From Stictocephala bisonia (Eukaryota > Arthropoda > Insecta > Hemiptera > Membracidae): a stretch of DNA of 64,000 nucleotides. The notes below the pieces were generated by a model. The model saw only the letters and a list, made by a program, of their open reading frames with translations, did not search any database and was not told the DNA's origin. The translations under genes and the position numbers were made by a program. How positions within the stretch are numbered: the stretch's first letter is position 1; each line of letters begins with the position of its first letter. This document shows, one piece after another, positions 34,871-46,260 of the stretch. The DNA lies in NCBI GenBank assembly GCA_035578905.1, contig JAQJVL010000158.1, positions 1,420,501 to 1,484,500 on the forward strand. Direction: 5' to 3'.

Positions 34871-34954
34871 GCTTTCAAATATTTCTAAATCGTCTTTTAC
34901 TAAAGAGCATAGAAACAAAACCCAAATTCAGTTATTGATTGGCAGGCTATAAAT

Positions 34955-35665
34955 TGGCAGACTATCCTTATATATATAATACGTGAAAATGTTTTTTGTC
35001 AACGTAATTCCTCCCTAATTTCTTGACCAATTGAAACGGTTGAGGTGTCAACAAATGTGCCTCTATTCGTGGTTTTCCAATAAGGTCTTAATTCTTAAAT
35101 ATTTTCATCCAGAAGGGCACGGGAAGCCCTCAAAGTACCATTTTCGTCCATAAGAATAACAAGAAGAGAGATTTTAATGAATCAAAAGTATCAGCTGTTC
35201 AAATGTAAATAATGTTTTCCAAAAAGTTTAACAGCTGTCAGAATGTAAACATTGGTGTTTATAATGTTGAGGAGGTTAAATCTTTCATAATGTTAAACCA
35301 AAGAATATTGTAAGCGTTGTTTTCCGCATTCGATTGTAGTGTCTCGCTCTACTGAACTTGAAGGTTTCAATTGCAATCTAATGCAGTTATTTTATTAATC
35401 TTCAGCTGTTTAACAAAAATAAATGAAATGAACACGTTAAAATAGGCTACATAATAATATTTTTTGTGTGTTTTTTTTACTAATAAATATGTATCAACGC
35501 AAGTAGTGTGAGTGAGATACTGTAAATAAATTTAATGTTGTGATGTTACGTTATACGGTGAACCTAATATTATTTGTAATCATAAGTCACAGCCTGAGGC
35601 CGAGGTGCAACGAGCTCAGCGAGTGACTGGGTGCAGGGGTGTCCCCTGGTCACCAGATAATCATC
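34955..35665 (+). repeat. Dispersed repeat family D, copy 1
   Basis: Landmarks shared with 41710-43175 (plus) and 49500-50160 (minus) are CCTCCCTAATTTCTTGACCA near the start, AAGGGCACGGGAAGCCCTCA, CATAAGAATAACAAG, AACAGCTGTCAGAATGTAAA and, near the end, AGGGGTGTCCCCTGG. Family and class are unknown; the unit is about 0.7 kb. Confidence 0.75.
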
Positions 35666-35699
35666 GGGCTGTTGTTGGATTACTTTCAAAATATCGTAG

Positions 35700-35885
35700 T
35701 TTACTAAAACTGACGCATTTAATTACAAATTTCCACTACAAGTGAACGTCACACAACACAAATTTATCACAATATCCCAATATTACAATATTATAAAATG
35801 TACAAATATTACGGTGATATACTGCGGTAAACCATGTTTACTTCCCTCAGACCGGAGAACGGATTCACACAGGAATCTATACAAT
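35700..35885 (-). repeat. Dispersed repeat family C, copy 2 (inverted)
   Basis: Read on the minus strand it gives GGTCTGAGGGAAGTAAACAT, GGTTTACCGC, a TTTGTACATTTTATAATATTG stretch broken by variation, and AAATTTGTGTTGTGTGACGT. This is the same order as copy 1 at 24.9 kb. Copy 3 starts about 50 bp away in the opposite orientation. Confidence 0.65.
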
Positions 35886-35929
35886 AATATTGGATTCTGA
35901 TTTCCGAGAGTATAAATTAATATTCTGTT

Positions 35930-36580
35930 CATTTTTACTCCGTGCTGATTGCTTTGTGAATTTCTCTGATTTGAGGAATGTAACCGTGGTTTACCAAGGT
36001 TGATCATGATATTATTTGCACATTTTATACTTATACTAGCCGACAGCTATCGCTTCACTACGGGGTGGTTTTCTACGGTTGCTTACCCTTCCCTCCATGG
36101 TTCTCTCTAAGCAATTATAAAAGCTCAGCCTGATGTCGTTCTCCTAGATAACACTTTATACTTTATAAAACCCTGTTAGTCTATTTTAGGGAGGTGCAAA
36201 TTAGTACAATTATGTAAGAGTTAGTGGAAATGACCTTGTACATTTCACAATGAAAACCAAATTAGCCAAGCTTTTAGAAATGTTAATTTTTTTTTGTAAA
36301 TGGTTTGAAATAAATTATTAAATTAATGCCTATGTTACTCTTATGGAAATTAGGAAAAGTTACAGGGTTGTTTCTACCCCTTAGGAATATAATTTCGAAA
36401 AATTGTTTCTTAGTGAGTCTGTATAATACAAAAAGTATTTCCCTGCCCTTCCAAATTTCATCAAAATATGCTCAGTGGTTCCGGAGATTTCGTGACGAGT
36501 GAGTACTTAGGTTTTTTATTTTATATGTTAAGATTGTAATATATTTTTGTTGTGAGACGTTCATTTTATTTGCTTTTCTA
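35930..36580 (+). repeat. Dispersed repeat family C, copy 3, interrupted by another element
   Basis: TTTGTGAATTTCTCTGATTT, GAGGAATGTAACCGTGGTTT and GCACATTTTATACTTATAC (to about 36035) are followed by a foreign insert. The C body then resumes at about 36530 with ATTGTAATATATTTTTGTTG and TGAGACGTTCATT. Confidence 0.6.
36036..36528 (+). mobile_element. Retroposon-like element inserted in repeat C
   Basis: It begins TAGCCGACAGCTATCGCTTC and ends after AAATTTCATCAAAATATGCT, CAGTGGTTCCGGAGATTTCG and a TTTATATGTTAAG tail. The phrase 'TTTCATCAAAAT..GCTCAGTGGTT' is a common 3' signature of short interspersed elements in arthropods. It interrupts family C, so it is the younger insertion. Confidence 0.55.
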
Positions 36581-38390
36581 TAAACACGTCATGTGCTAAT
36601 TGAGAAACTAATTTTTAATACGTCCTCCTTTGGTCATCAGTTGATTCTAGTTACGCGAAAATGTAAATTTGGCTAGAATAAAATTTTCGATTTTGATTTC
36701 TTCCTTTGATTAGGTGATTTGTATAATTTTCCAATGCTAAAAACTACAAATCAAGAAGAAGCTCAAAATAGTGCCATTTTGATACTTTTTATTGGTCTGT
36801 AAACTAAAAATCGACATATATCACAAAAAAATCACGTGATTAAGACAAAATATTTTTGTATTCGTTGTTAATTACAGCTAATTTTCATATTTGGTCAGTA
36901 GATTGTATTCGTGAAGTTGATGTTAGCCCACAAATAAAATACACACATAGACGTGTTAGGTTATAGGTCTATTCGAAGTCTAGATCCACTACTGGGGTCT
37001 CCTTGGCAGTTTAATTTCACGCTGGAATTTGTTATAAGTATGATAATCGCATGACTATTTCATTCTGCTGAACATTCAAGTTGGCAGTGAAATCAAGCGG
37101 GCAGTGATGACGACATTCTACTGCTTTTGGCATTACACAGACGCAATTTAAAACCTAATCAATACTGTTGCCGTGACGGGGAGGGGGGACATCACGTCGT
37201 TTGACAACCGGCGTACACGGCGATGAATCGTCATTACACCGAATACTTTTCGAACAAAATGTTAAATTTACTTATTCTCTTAAAATAAGCTTGAATTGAT
37301 TTCTATCGTGGTTGATCAGCAATTACATTTTGTTTTGAGAACATTTTACAGTTTTGAGGACACTGAGTTGACATTTTAAGAAAAAATAAGTGTTATTTAC
37401 AATTTTTTCCATATCATTTACTGCTTTTTTCATGAAAGAAAACTCCCCCAAAAATATATTGCGGGCAAGCTAAAATTGTGGACTAAAGCTAGCAACGGTT
37501 AAAATTAAAATAATATTCTGTAATACAGTAATAAAATAATTATATAGAGTGACTTGACATTTTAAATCTTCTAAATATTTCATAAATCCCACAAAACACG
37601 TTTTCAAAAATGTAAAGATAAAACCGAAACGAAAATAAATTAGTAAAAACTGTTAACGCGTAGATCACAAACAAAATTTCGTAGTTTATAAGTTACCCTG
37701 AGTCGGTTAGTCCAATTTGACATAAAAAATGTGGAACGTAGCATGATGTTTTTAAAACAAACATAGATTATATAACATTTCATAGATGACACTGATTTAG
37801 TCGGCGTTTGATTTTACAGTACACAAATGTTTTTACAACGAACTTCAGATTTAATTTTCAGATCAAGTTTATAAATGTCTGTTCATCATTATGAAATAGA
37901 CAAGACAATATTTATTTTCCCCTTCGGTTTTTTGGTTGACCAAGTCCTCAGTTCATTTTATACTTTCAGTTTCTGTTGAAAACTTAAAAATGTCGATAAA
38001 AAAATCGTCAAATTGAACTTTAGGTCTTAATGTTCATATACACTTGTTGATGTATTCCGTTTTAAACATCAAATATTAAGGGAGCTATTTTAATTTCCGA
38101 AAAACATAAAAAACTCAGGTTTCTATTTCAAGATGTTATGTCTGTAACAATGACCGTGCCGCAATACGCGATGTGTAATTTGATAAGAGAAGATCTACTC
38201 GACCATAAGATAATTGTTGTAAAAAATCGGCTATTTTAGTCACGTCAATTTTTAACGATTTTAAATTAAAAAACTCATAATATCTACTTATGGATCACTA
38301 GATTGGATCTTCAATAATCATACTGAGTTTATTATAACTCATTATATTAACATGAACCGTAACCGTACAATTGAAATATAACAGTATTAT
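36581..38390. other. Unannotated AT-rich sequence
   Basis: A GC-richer patch at 37090-37230 (including GTGACGGGGAGGGGGGACAT and CGTACACGGCGATGAATCG) has no open frame or repeat partner. It may be a conserved noncoding element. Otherwise nothing recognised. Confidence 0.4.
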
Positions 38391-39368
38391 TTCAACGCTG
38401 GCGTTAAGATTGTCGACTTTCAACTGTAGCTTGGCAGTTAGTGAAACAGCCACCACCTTTCCCACTCATTTCATTACATTTCAACGCTGGCGTTAAGATT
38501 GTCGACTTTCAACTGTAGCTTGGCAGTTTGTGAAACAGCCACCACCTTTCCCACTCATCTCATTACATTTCAACGCTGGCGTTAAGATCGTCGACTTTCA
38601 ACTGTAGCTTGGCAGTTTGTGAAACAGCACCACCTTTCCCACTCATCTCATTACATTTCAACGCTGGCGTTAAGATTGTCGACTTTCAACTGTAGCTTGG
38701 CAGTTTGTGAAACAGCACCACCTTTCCCACTCATCTCATTACATTTCAACGCTGGCGTTAAGATTGTCGACTTTCAACTGTAGCTTGGCAGTTTGTGAAA
38801 CAGCCACCACCTTTCCCACTCATCTCATTACATTTCAACGCTGGCGTTAAGATTGTCGACTTTCAACTGTAGCTTGGCAGTTTGTGAAACAGCCACCACC
38901 TTTCCCACTCATCTCATTACATTTCAACGCTGGCGTTAAGATTGTCGACTTTCAACTGTAGCTTGGCAGTTTGTGAAACAGCCACCACCTTTCCCACTCA
39001 TCTCATTACATTTCAACGCTGGCGTTAAGATCGTCGACTTTCAACTGTAGCTTGGCAGTTTGTGAAACAGCACCACCTTTCCCACTCATCTCATTACATT
39101 TCAACGCTGGCGTTAAGATTGTCGACTTTCAACTGTAGCTTGGCAGTTTGTGAAACAGCACCACCTTTCCCACTCATCTCATTACATTTCAACGCTGGCG
39201 TTAAGATTGTCGACTTTCAACTGTAGCTTGGCTGTTTGGGAAACAGCCACCAACTTTCCCACTCATCTCATTACATTTCAACGCTGGCGTTAAGATTGTC
39301 GACTTTCAACTGTAGCTTGGCAGTTTGTGAAACAGCCACCACCTTTCCCACTCATCTCATTACATTTC
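38391..39368. repeat. 89-bp satellite array, 11 copies
   Basis: The unit contains TTCAACGCTGGCGTTAAGAT, TGTCGACTTTCAACTGTAGC, TTGGCAGTTTGTGAAACAGC, CACCACCTTTCCCACTCATC and TCATTACAT. Most spacings are 89 bp; four units lost one C (CAGCACC for CAGCCACC) and are 88 bp. Copies are over 95 percent alike by eye, so the array is young. Confidence 0.97.
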
Positions 39369-41395
39369 TCACTTACTATGAACAGTTACGAGTGACTGAA
39401 AATATTTCCAACTGAAAGAATGTTACCAGATTTCTCAATTATCTTTAATGTGATAATCGGTGTACCACTCACAATTAATTGTTATTTCTACGTCAGGTTG
39501 AATCGTGTTAAGATAACATTACTTCAAATCGAATTCACAGAAATGCTTTTCAGTGTTTTACATTAATCTGTTATTATCAAGACCATCCAGAGATTATTGA
39601 CTGTACAGATATTTGATGATTGGTTTTCGTACAAACCATTCTTTGAATTTAAAATAAATTGTAAACCAAAACGAGTAATTGTTGTTTGAAATAATGTTTT
39701 AAACTTAATAACTAAAACATTAAATCTATAAAAATATTTTATTTAGAGTTATCTTTATTGAAATGATTAACCACATTGACATGTAAACTAAACACTAAAC
39801 GAGGATTAACGTTTCTTCTCGAAATTTATAAATTTAATTAAATATATATCAGTCTGCTTATTAAATGATCAAACTAACTAAACGAATTATCCGTAGAATA
39901 AAAGATACCTTTTACGCCCAAAACAGGGATATTTATGTATAAATTACTTTCTTATATATTCCTGATGTGTTTAAATGTACTTCCCGTGCTGTTTAAGAAA
40001 ACAATATTATTTTAGTGCATTCATTTAGGTTTTTACATTGCTGAAAAAGGCTCATTTCATAAAAATGATTAAATCTGATGCTGAATACCAGCATTATCTA
40101 AGCGACTGTCTTTTACAAACTGTTCGTTGTTACAAAAGTACCAACAATCTCTATGGAGAGGTTGAAACAGATACTCGACAGTGAAAGTTGCTCAAAATTA
40201 CCAGTTTTTTTATAAAATATGTGATGAAATCAAGTGTTAACATATTCCTTGTTCTATTCAATTTATTGCGTTTTAAATAAAAACCAATAAATTATACCTA
40301 ATTTATAAATTTAATAATTGGAATAGATTAAATGAACCAATATCAACTCAATCTCAACTTCACTAATTCTTTGTTCTATTATTTACCACAAAATTTACCA
40401 AATTAATATTTTTATGAGGAAACTAAATCTACGGCAGTTAATTAGCCAATTAGTTAAATTTAGCTACGCTCAAAAGAAATTGTCCGAAATAAGCAAACTT
40501 GGAGAGTTGGAAGCCATTCTCACTAAGAGGCAATTTTATGGCTGACCGAGGGAGAGTTGAGCGAAGCGAATGAACAGCTCACGAGTCGAGTTGAGGTTGT
40601 ACTCGAAATGTACATTTTAGCACAGAATAAACTTATTCTGTTGCAGTGTCTTTCTCTAGAATAATATATCAAATCAAAACTTATTTATTTAGATAATTTT
40701 TACAATAGCATAAATAGCGTCAACAAGACAAAATACAATTACAAATTTGTTTATGTTTTTTTTTGTTTTTGATATCTTAGACTAAAATACAATCATTACA
40801 GGTATAGTATTTGTTTAGTGTATATTTTATAATTGGTAATAGCAAAAAAATAATCACACTTGGGCGTTTTTTAACAATGCTGAAAAGGTTTTCTGTAATT
40901 TCATAATAAAGGGCGACTATATTGTAGCACTGCTCAAAATGGGTTTATCATTTTCTATCGAACATGTGATTTCTCTCTCGTGGCTTGGTGCTAGGGTATG
41001 AAGTTCATCAAAAATTAATGTTCTCAATAACAAATATATACGATTTAAAAAAGTATAGGAAGGGGAATAATACTTTTAATGTACATATAAACTTGTTTGA
41101 ATATTAAAAAAACCAAATTAGTCATGCATGTTAAAAAGCGTCAAAATACAAACTGTTGTAAAAAATGCGGTCAGTCGTAGAGAATTGCTTTATCTACACA
41201 CGAGTAGAGTTGGTTCTTCAAACATAAGTGTGTGGGAGAGTTCAACAAGCGACCTTTTATAGCCTATTTGTGGGTTAGGGTAATCTGTTAAATATACAAT
41301 TTTAATATTTATTACCCAGATATAATCCCTCTCATCAATAATTCATTTCGGACGATTATTTGATCGCTGTATCCGGTCTCGAACATTCCCTCCTA
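39369..41395. other. Unannotated AT-rich sequence
   Basis: A patch at 40545-40620 (GAGGGAGAGTTGAGCGAAGC) resembles the GC-rich tail style of repeat family D. The rest has no recognised structure. Confidence 0.4.
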
Positions 41396-41439
41396 GTCTT
41401 CTCAGACGTTTCCATCCAAAGTAAACCGCTGTTTGGTCG

Positions 41440-41600
41440 CGGGCAAGGAGTCAAAGAATATTATTGTATCCTGTAGCCCAGGATGAGGATTGTGATGGGA
41501 AAGTGTGGCAGGGAGCCGTTATGTGAGGCCAACCGTGAGAACTTACCGTACTGTCGCCGCCATCTTGGCTTCCCTCGACAAATATTCAAGTTCCCCCATC
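41440..41600 (-). promoter_or_regulatory. Candidate first exon or promoter with a splice donor
   Basis: On the minus strand CAAGATGGCGGCGAC leads, 17 bases from its ATG, to a consensus donor (TACG / GTAAGT, with the donor at 41541-41546). The AAGATGGCGGC word matches YY1/Pho-type sites found at many promoters. The segment is GC-richer than its flanks and lies 18 kb upstream of the BTB start exon on the same strand. A noncoding 5' exon of that gene is plausible; transcript data are needed to confirm it. Confidence 0.4.
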
Positions 41601-41709
41601 ATCATCTGGCCAACAATGTGAGCTCCACTGTCTTTGTGATCGTCAACTGTCGGTCGTACATAAACATTACGGAATAGTTGAAAGCTTTAGGTATAGTAAT
41701 ACAAACATC

Positions 41710-43175
41710 ATTATTATAATACATGAAGACTTTTTTTTCTTAACGCAACTTCTCCCTTATTTCTTGATCAATTTTAACCCTAGATGGTGCGTAGTGTTAA
41801 ACTCCCAACTGATCAGTGCCATTTTGTCGCTTTGCAAGCCCTTTTTGTAAAAATCTTTAAAAAATACTAAATATACTTCAAATGTCCATTTTAGCATTTT
41901 TTTTCTTCTCAAGAACTGAACATTCACATACTACTATAAAAAATCACATACCACTTTACGAAATAATTACTATCAAGAAAAAATGAAAAAAGATTTTTTT
42001 TGAAAATATTGTACGGAAATTATAACTCTAAATCCTAATTATTAGAAGTGCTGAAAGAAGTTTGTAAATAATTCGAAGATAGCCAAATCATTTCGAATTT
42101 AGTGGACTATAATAATATTTTATTATATTTTAGATAAACTACAAGGGTTTTTTTGAAATTTTTGTTTACATAAACCACAAAAATGAAAAAAATGTCCAAA
42201 GTTACAGTGTGATCATTGTAGGTAATCAAATAGTAAATGAAAAAAAATTTAAATCAGCATTGGATAGGGAATAAAAGTTGTTCAGGAAAATATTTATATT
42301 GTACCCTAAAACATAATTTCATATTTTTTTTGTTTATGGAGAAAGTCTGCAATACGTAGAATTGGAAACACACCAAAAAGGTAAACAAAACAAATTTTGG
42401 TAAAACACCAAAATCACTTACAAGTTTGCAATTTGTTTTGGTGGATAGAGTATTTCATGTTCTGTAGATTGACATTTGGTACGCCTTATTCCGTATTCTG
42501 GTTATAATATTCAGTCATGCGACAAACATCGGAAATTTTACGCCTTCCAAACCTCCAGGCAAGAATTGAGCGGGAGTTTGTTGTTGCACATTTTCCTACG
42601 TTTATAAAATTGCATACAAAATTATTAAAAATTTGAAATGCATAGAACATTCTGCAACGATTGGTACCAAGTTTGTTGGGATTGCTTGATGATAAACATA
42701 TGTTCTATTAACTTTAACACAGGAGCATATGATATGCTTTAGGGCGATGAAGGTGCAAAGAATTTGCCCCTATTCCTTGTTGTGCAATAAGATATCCGTT
42801 TTTAAATATTTTTACCCTGAAGGGCGCAGGGAGCCCTCAAAGTAAGGTTTTTGGCCATAAGAATCACACGGAGAGATATTTAATTAGTCAAATAGTAACA
42901 GATGCTTATAATAAATAAATAATGATGTGTCTAATACTAAGATGGTTATAGAACTTTCTTAATAATAGAGAAATAACATTGGTCGTTTATATTTAGACTG
43001 TAAATAGGTTGCTCACAAGTGCCGATGAGTGAGCAACTAGAAATAAATGTACATATTATGATTTTAAATAATACAGTTTAGTTTAACCACTGTTATTTGT
43101 TGTCAAAAGTTATATACCGAGGCCGAGGGCAATGTTGTCATGCGAAGCGTGCAAGGGTGTCCCCTAGGTAATAAA
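41710..43175 (+). repeat. Dispersed repeat family D, copy 2, split by a family B insertion
   Basis: The 5' part (CTTCTCCCTTATTTCTTGAT, to about 41792) and the 3' part (from about 42740: CCCTGAAGGGCGCAGGGAGC, CATAAGAATCACACG, GGGTGTCCCCTAGG) match copies 1 and 3. The interval between them is a complete family B copy in minus orientation. Confidence 0.7.
41795..42740 (-). repeat. Dispersed repeat family B, copy 2 (inserted in family D)
   Basis: Read on the minus strand it starts near ACTTGGTACCAATCGTTGCA and has a GTAGGAAAATGTGCAACAAC block. A coding-like part follows, with TACCAAATGTCAATCTACAG and CCACCAAAACAAATTGC, then the shared AT-rich body ending at TTGGGAGTTTAACACTACGC. It mirrors copy 3 at 45.3 kb. 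Confidence 0.75.
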
Positions 43176-43539
43176 AATTAAGTGATTATATATATAAATC
43201 TTCCTTTCTTAGAAAATAAATAAATAATCATAACAATTACTAAAACGTATTTTCAGAACCAACACAACAAGAAAAACGGGATTTTAAAAGCTGCTGTCGC
43301 TGTATGGACCAATTAAACTCGAGCTGGGTCAATTAATGATAATTTCTCAGAAGTTTTAATTAATACGAGTTTAAGTCAATTTTAATTAAACTCTAGTTCA
43401 AAAAGCCTGTGAAGTGCAGACCTGGATTTGATAATAATAAAATACGCTCTACTGGGTTCGTCTCATCCATGATCCATGAAGTTATGGTTACTTTTATGAT
43501 AATCGGGAAGTCCCAAACGAAATACAGTTTGATAAAAAC

Positions 43540-43822
43540 CACCTGCGTAGTTGGTTCAATCCCAGCATCATGTGCTAAAGGTTGTCAGTTCGATCCCAGA
43601 GTCAATACATTTTGAGAAGGATCAGCTGGTAACCACCGGCTGTTCATTTGTCATTGGGCTATTAATTAATGACACTTTCTAAGGAATAGTCGGCTTTAGT
43701 TTGTAACAATGACTACATTCGCTCATCAACACTCATCACACTCATTCGAAATCCATATTCGCCCATATCTTGACGATCGGCGTCTTATGAATAAATAAAA
43801 AAATAAATAAATAAATAAACCT
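43540..43822 (+). repeat. SINE-like retroposon with AAAT tail
   Basis: GTTCGATCC at 43588-43596 matches a pol III B box, and a similar GGTTCAATCCC lies 35 bp upstream. The body contains AAGGAATAGTCGGCTTTAGT and ends in an (AAAT)n tail (ATAAATAAATAAATAAAC). These are the marks of a tRNA-derived SINE. Confidence 0.6.
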
Positions 43823-44165
43823 AATTTAATATTATTAAAATGATTAACCAGCTGAAGCAATTCATTGGCGATCTAAGACAGATATCTGTTTTAACGATAG
43901 AGTGTGTATTCGGTGGTTTTATTTTAACTCGTTCAGTCATTTTGTCTTTGTTTATGTTTGTTTGTGCAACGATTACAGTAAAACGCGTCGACTAACCATC
44001 ATGTAAGTTTGCATATAGATGCTTTTTAACAACACGCAACTACCGATTAAAATTAATTTTAAATGTATTTAAGTAACTATTGTATTCCTAATATAAATGA
44101 CGGTTGCTATCAGTTTTACTGGCTAAACGGTTTGGAATAAAGAAATTCATTATTTCACGACATTA

Positions 44166-44182
44166 ATATATAATATAATATA

Positions 44183-44223
<41 letters not shown>
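44166..44223. repeat. (TA)n microsatellite
   Basis: AT-dinucleotide run preceded by four TAATA units. Confidence 0.95.
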
Positions 44224-44227
<4 letters not shown>

Positions 44228-44654
44228 TACAATGATGAAAAATAGTAAAAATAAAACACTTAATTCCTAATGCTGCTAAAAGTATACATATTTGTGAAAA
44301 ATATATGTTATCTGAAGTCTGGTTAAGGACAGAAACCAATTTATCGACAGGAAATGCCATTTATTCATGGCTTCGACAAAAAGTACGAAGCCTTCGGATA
44401 ATAGCTTCGTATTTTTTGGAATCTGAACCACGTGTATTTATTTGGTTTGTAAAATGTGTTAATGACAACCATTGAGCGGTCGTCTACATTATCTGTACCA
44501 GTCCAGTCATCTATTTACAGCACTACAACACATAACAAGTATGGTTTTAACTTGACATTTTAGTATAAACTACTAAAATACAAAGCATGATTTTCATATA
44601 AATGCTCGGTGAATTTATTTTATAGGTATCATGATACAAACATAGGTTGTTGAC

Positions 44655-45105
44655 TATCCTAAGGCACCTTTGAGGTCATGGAATAAAATAGAAGAAAGAA
44701 CTTGTAAGGGGAACACGAAGCCATTTGAGCGTGGCAAGGTTCAGTTGGACGGGTGTACTTATAAAAGGCCCCTCTTTCCCCTCGTGAACCGCGCCGCCCC
44801 TTTTCGGAACAAACAAAAAACCCGCCGCGCCAGACGGCCACACCCAGATGCAAGTTGCACAGCTCGTCTGGTTGACGCGGAATATGGGAATGAAATGGAA
44901 CATCCGCAAAGTGATTTAACGATTTTCGTTGCCGTAACCAATTAATTAACTGCTCTCGCTGAAGCATGAAAGGTCATTGGCCTATCTCACACAGAATGGG
45001 CGTGGCGGGTTTTTATGTCATGTGAATCGATGTTTATGTAAATTGCCTCGATCCCAATCACAGTCGTTCTCGTTACAGCTCGCTTGGACGTAAATGGGGC
45101 TTTTT
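44655..45105. promoter_or_regulatory. GC-rich island with TATA box, candidate promoter
   Basis: An island with high CpG density (CGCGCCAGACGG, GAACCGCGCCGCCCC) contains TATAAAAGG at 44760-44768 on the plus strand. On the minus strand the same site reads TTTTATAAGTA. A GGGCGTGGC box (Sp1/KLF type) is at 44998-45006. Several overlapping open frames cross it on both strands, with no recognised protein motif, so they look like by-products of GC content. It could be a promoter of the lola-like gene (minus) or of an unannotated transcript. Confidence 0.4.
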
Positions 45106-45329
45106 TTTACTGCATAGATTTACCACATTGTACATTGTACCACATTGTAATAAATGTACCGCTTGGAATGTGTGCCTTTCTAAAGTTAATCGAACGATAA
45201 AATTAATGTTTCGCACAGTGTGGTCTTGTCTACCTCTGTATATATAGTAACATTCTGTAAATATAATAAATTCTTTCCCTATATGGTGACCTAGGGCATG
45301 TCGTACGCTGCTGAAAATGTATGTGTGAG

Positions 45330-46260
45330 CTTGAGGTAGAGCTCTTTTGTTAACTCAATAAAACATATCGACAAACTTGGTACCAATCGTTGCAGAATAT
45401 TCTGTTCTATACATTTCAGATTTATAATTATTTTTTTGCAATTTTATAAACGTAGGAAAACATGCAACAAGAAACTCCCGCTCGGCGGAGGTCTGGAGGG
45501 AGTAAAATTGCCGATATATGATATATGTCTAATGACCAAAAAACCACTTGTCAGAATCTGGCCTACCCACTGTCAGTCTACAGAGAATGAAATACTCTAT
45601 CCACCGAAACAATTAAGTAGTAGGTGATTTAGGTGTTTTACCAAAAATGTTATGTTGGTTATTCACAGAAATCCTTTTTCCTGTGGTAACATTTTATTTC
45701 CCCAATAAACAAAAAATATACAAATATGTTTAGGGTATTATTAATTAATATTTTCCCTGAACAACTTTCTTTTCTATTCAATTCTGATATTTTAAATTTT
45801 GTCTATGTACTATTTGATTCCCTACATCTTACAATGATTATTCTGTACCTTTGGAAATTTTTCATTTTTGCATTTTATAAAAACAAAAAATTCCCCCAAA
45901 GCACCTTGTAGTTTATAAAAATTGTAATAGCATGTTCTTATAGTGCACAAAGTTATAAACAATTAGGCAACCTTAAAATTATTTACAAAACATTTTTTAG
46001 TACTCCTAAGGAGGATTCAAAGTTATAGTTTCCATACAATATTTTTCAAATTTTTCTTGAATCCTTTTTATTAGTTTGGTATCTGAGTTTTGATATTAGT
46101 TCTTGAGAATAAAAACAATATGCTAAAATGTACATTTGCAGCATATTTCGTATTTTTAAAATGATTTTTACATAAAATGCATGCAAAGCGCTGAAAATGG
46201 CACCTTGCAGTTGGGAGTTATCATTGTTCACTATCTAGTGGAAAATATTGTGTATAACCC
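45330..46260 (+). repeat. Dispersed repeat family B, copy 3
   Basis: It starts near AACAAACTTGGTACCAATCG-like sequence and has a coding-like block (KLPLGGGLEGVKLPIYD, then QSTENEILYPPKQL) ending at a possible GTGATTTAGG donor. The AT-rich body shared with copies 1 and 2 follows and ends at TTGGGAGTTAT. It is inverted relative to copy 2, 2.6 kb away. Confidence 0.75.

Noticed and set aside
41470..41520. Duplicated piece of the BTB exon (CAGCCCAGGATGAGG and GAAAGTGTGGCA words shared with 40-100)
   Set aside because: The two shared words occur in the opposite order and nothing between them matches, so it is probably chance.
44659..44967. Four overlapping frames as genes
   Set aside because: GC-rich DNA poor in stop codons gives open frames on both strands; none shows a domain or splice context.
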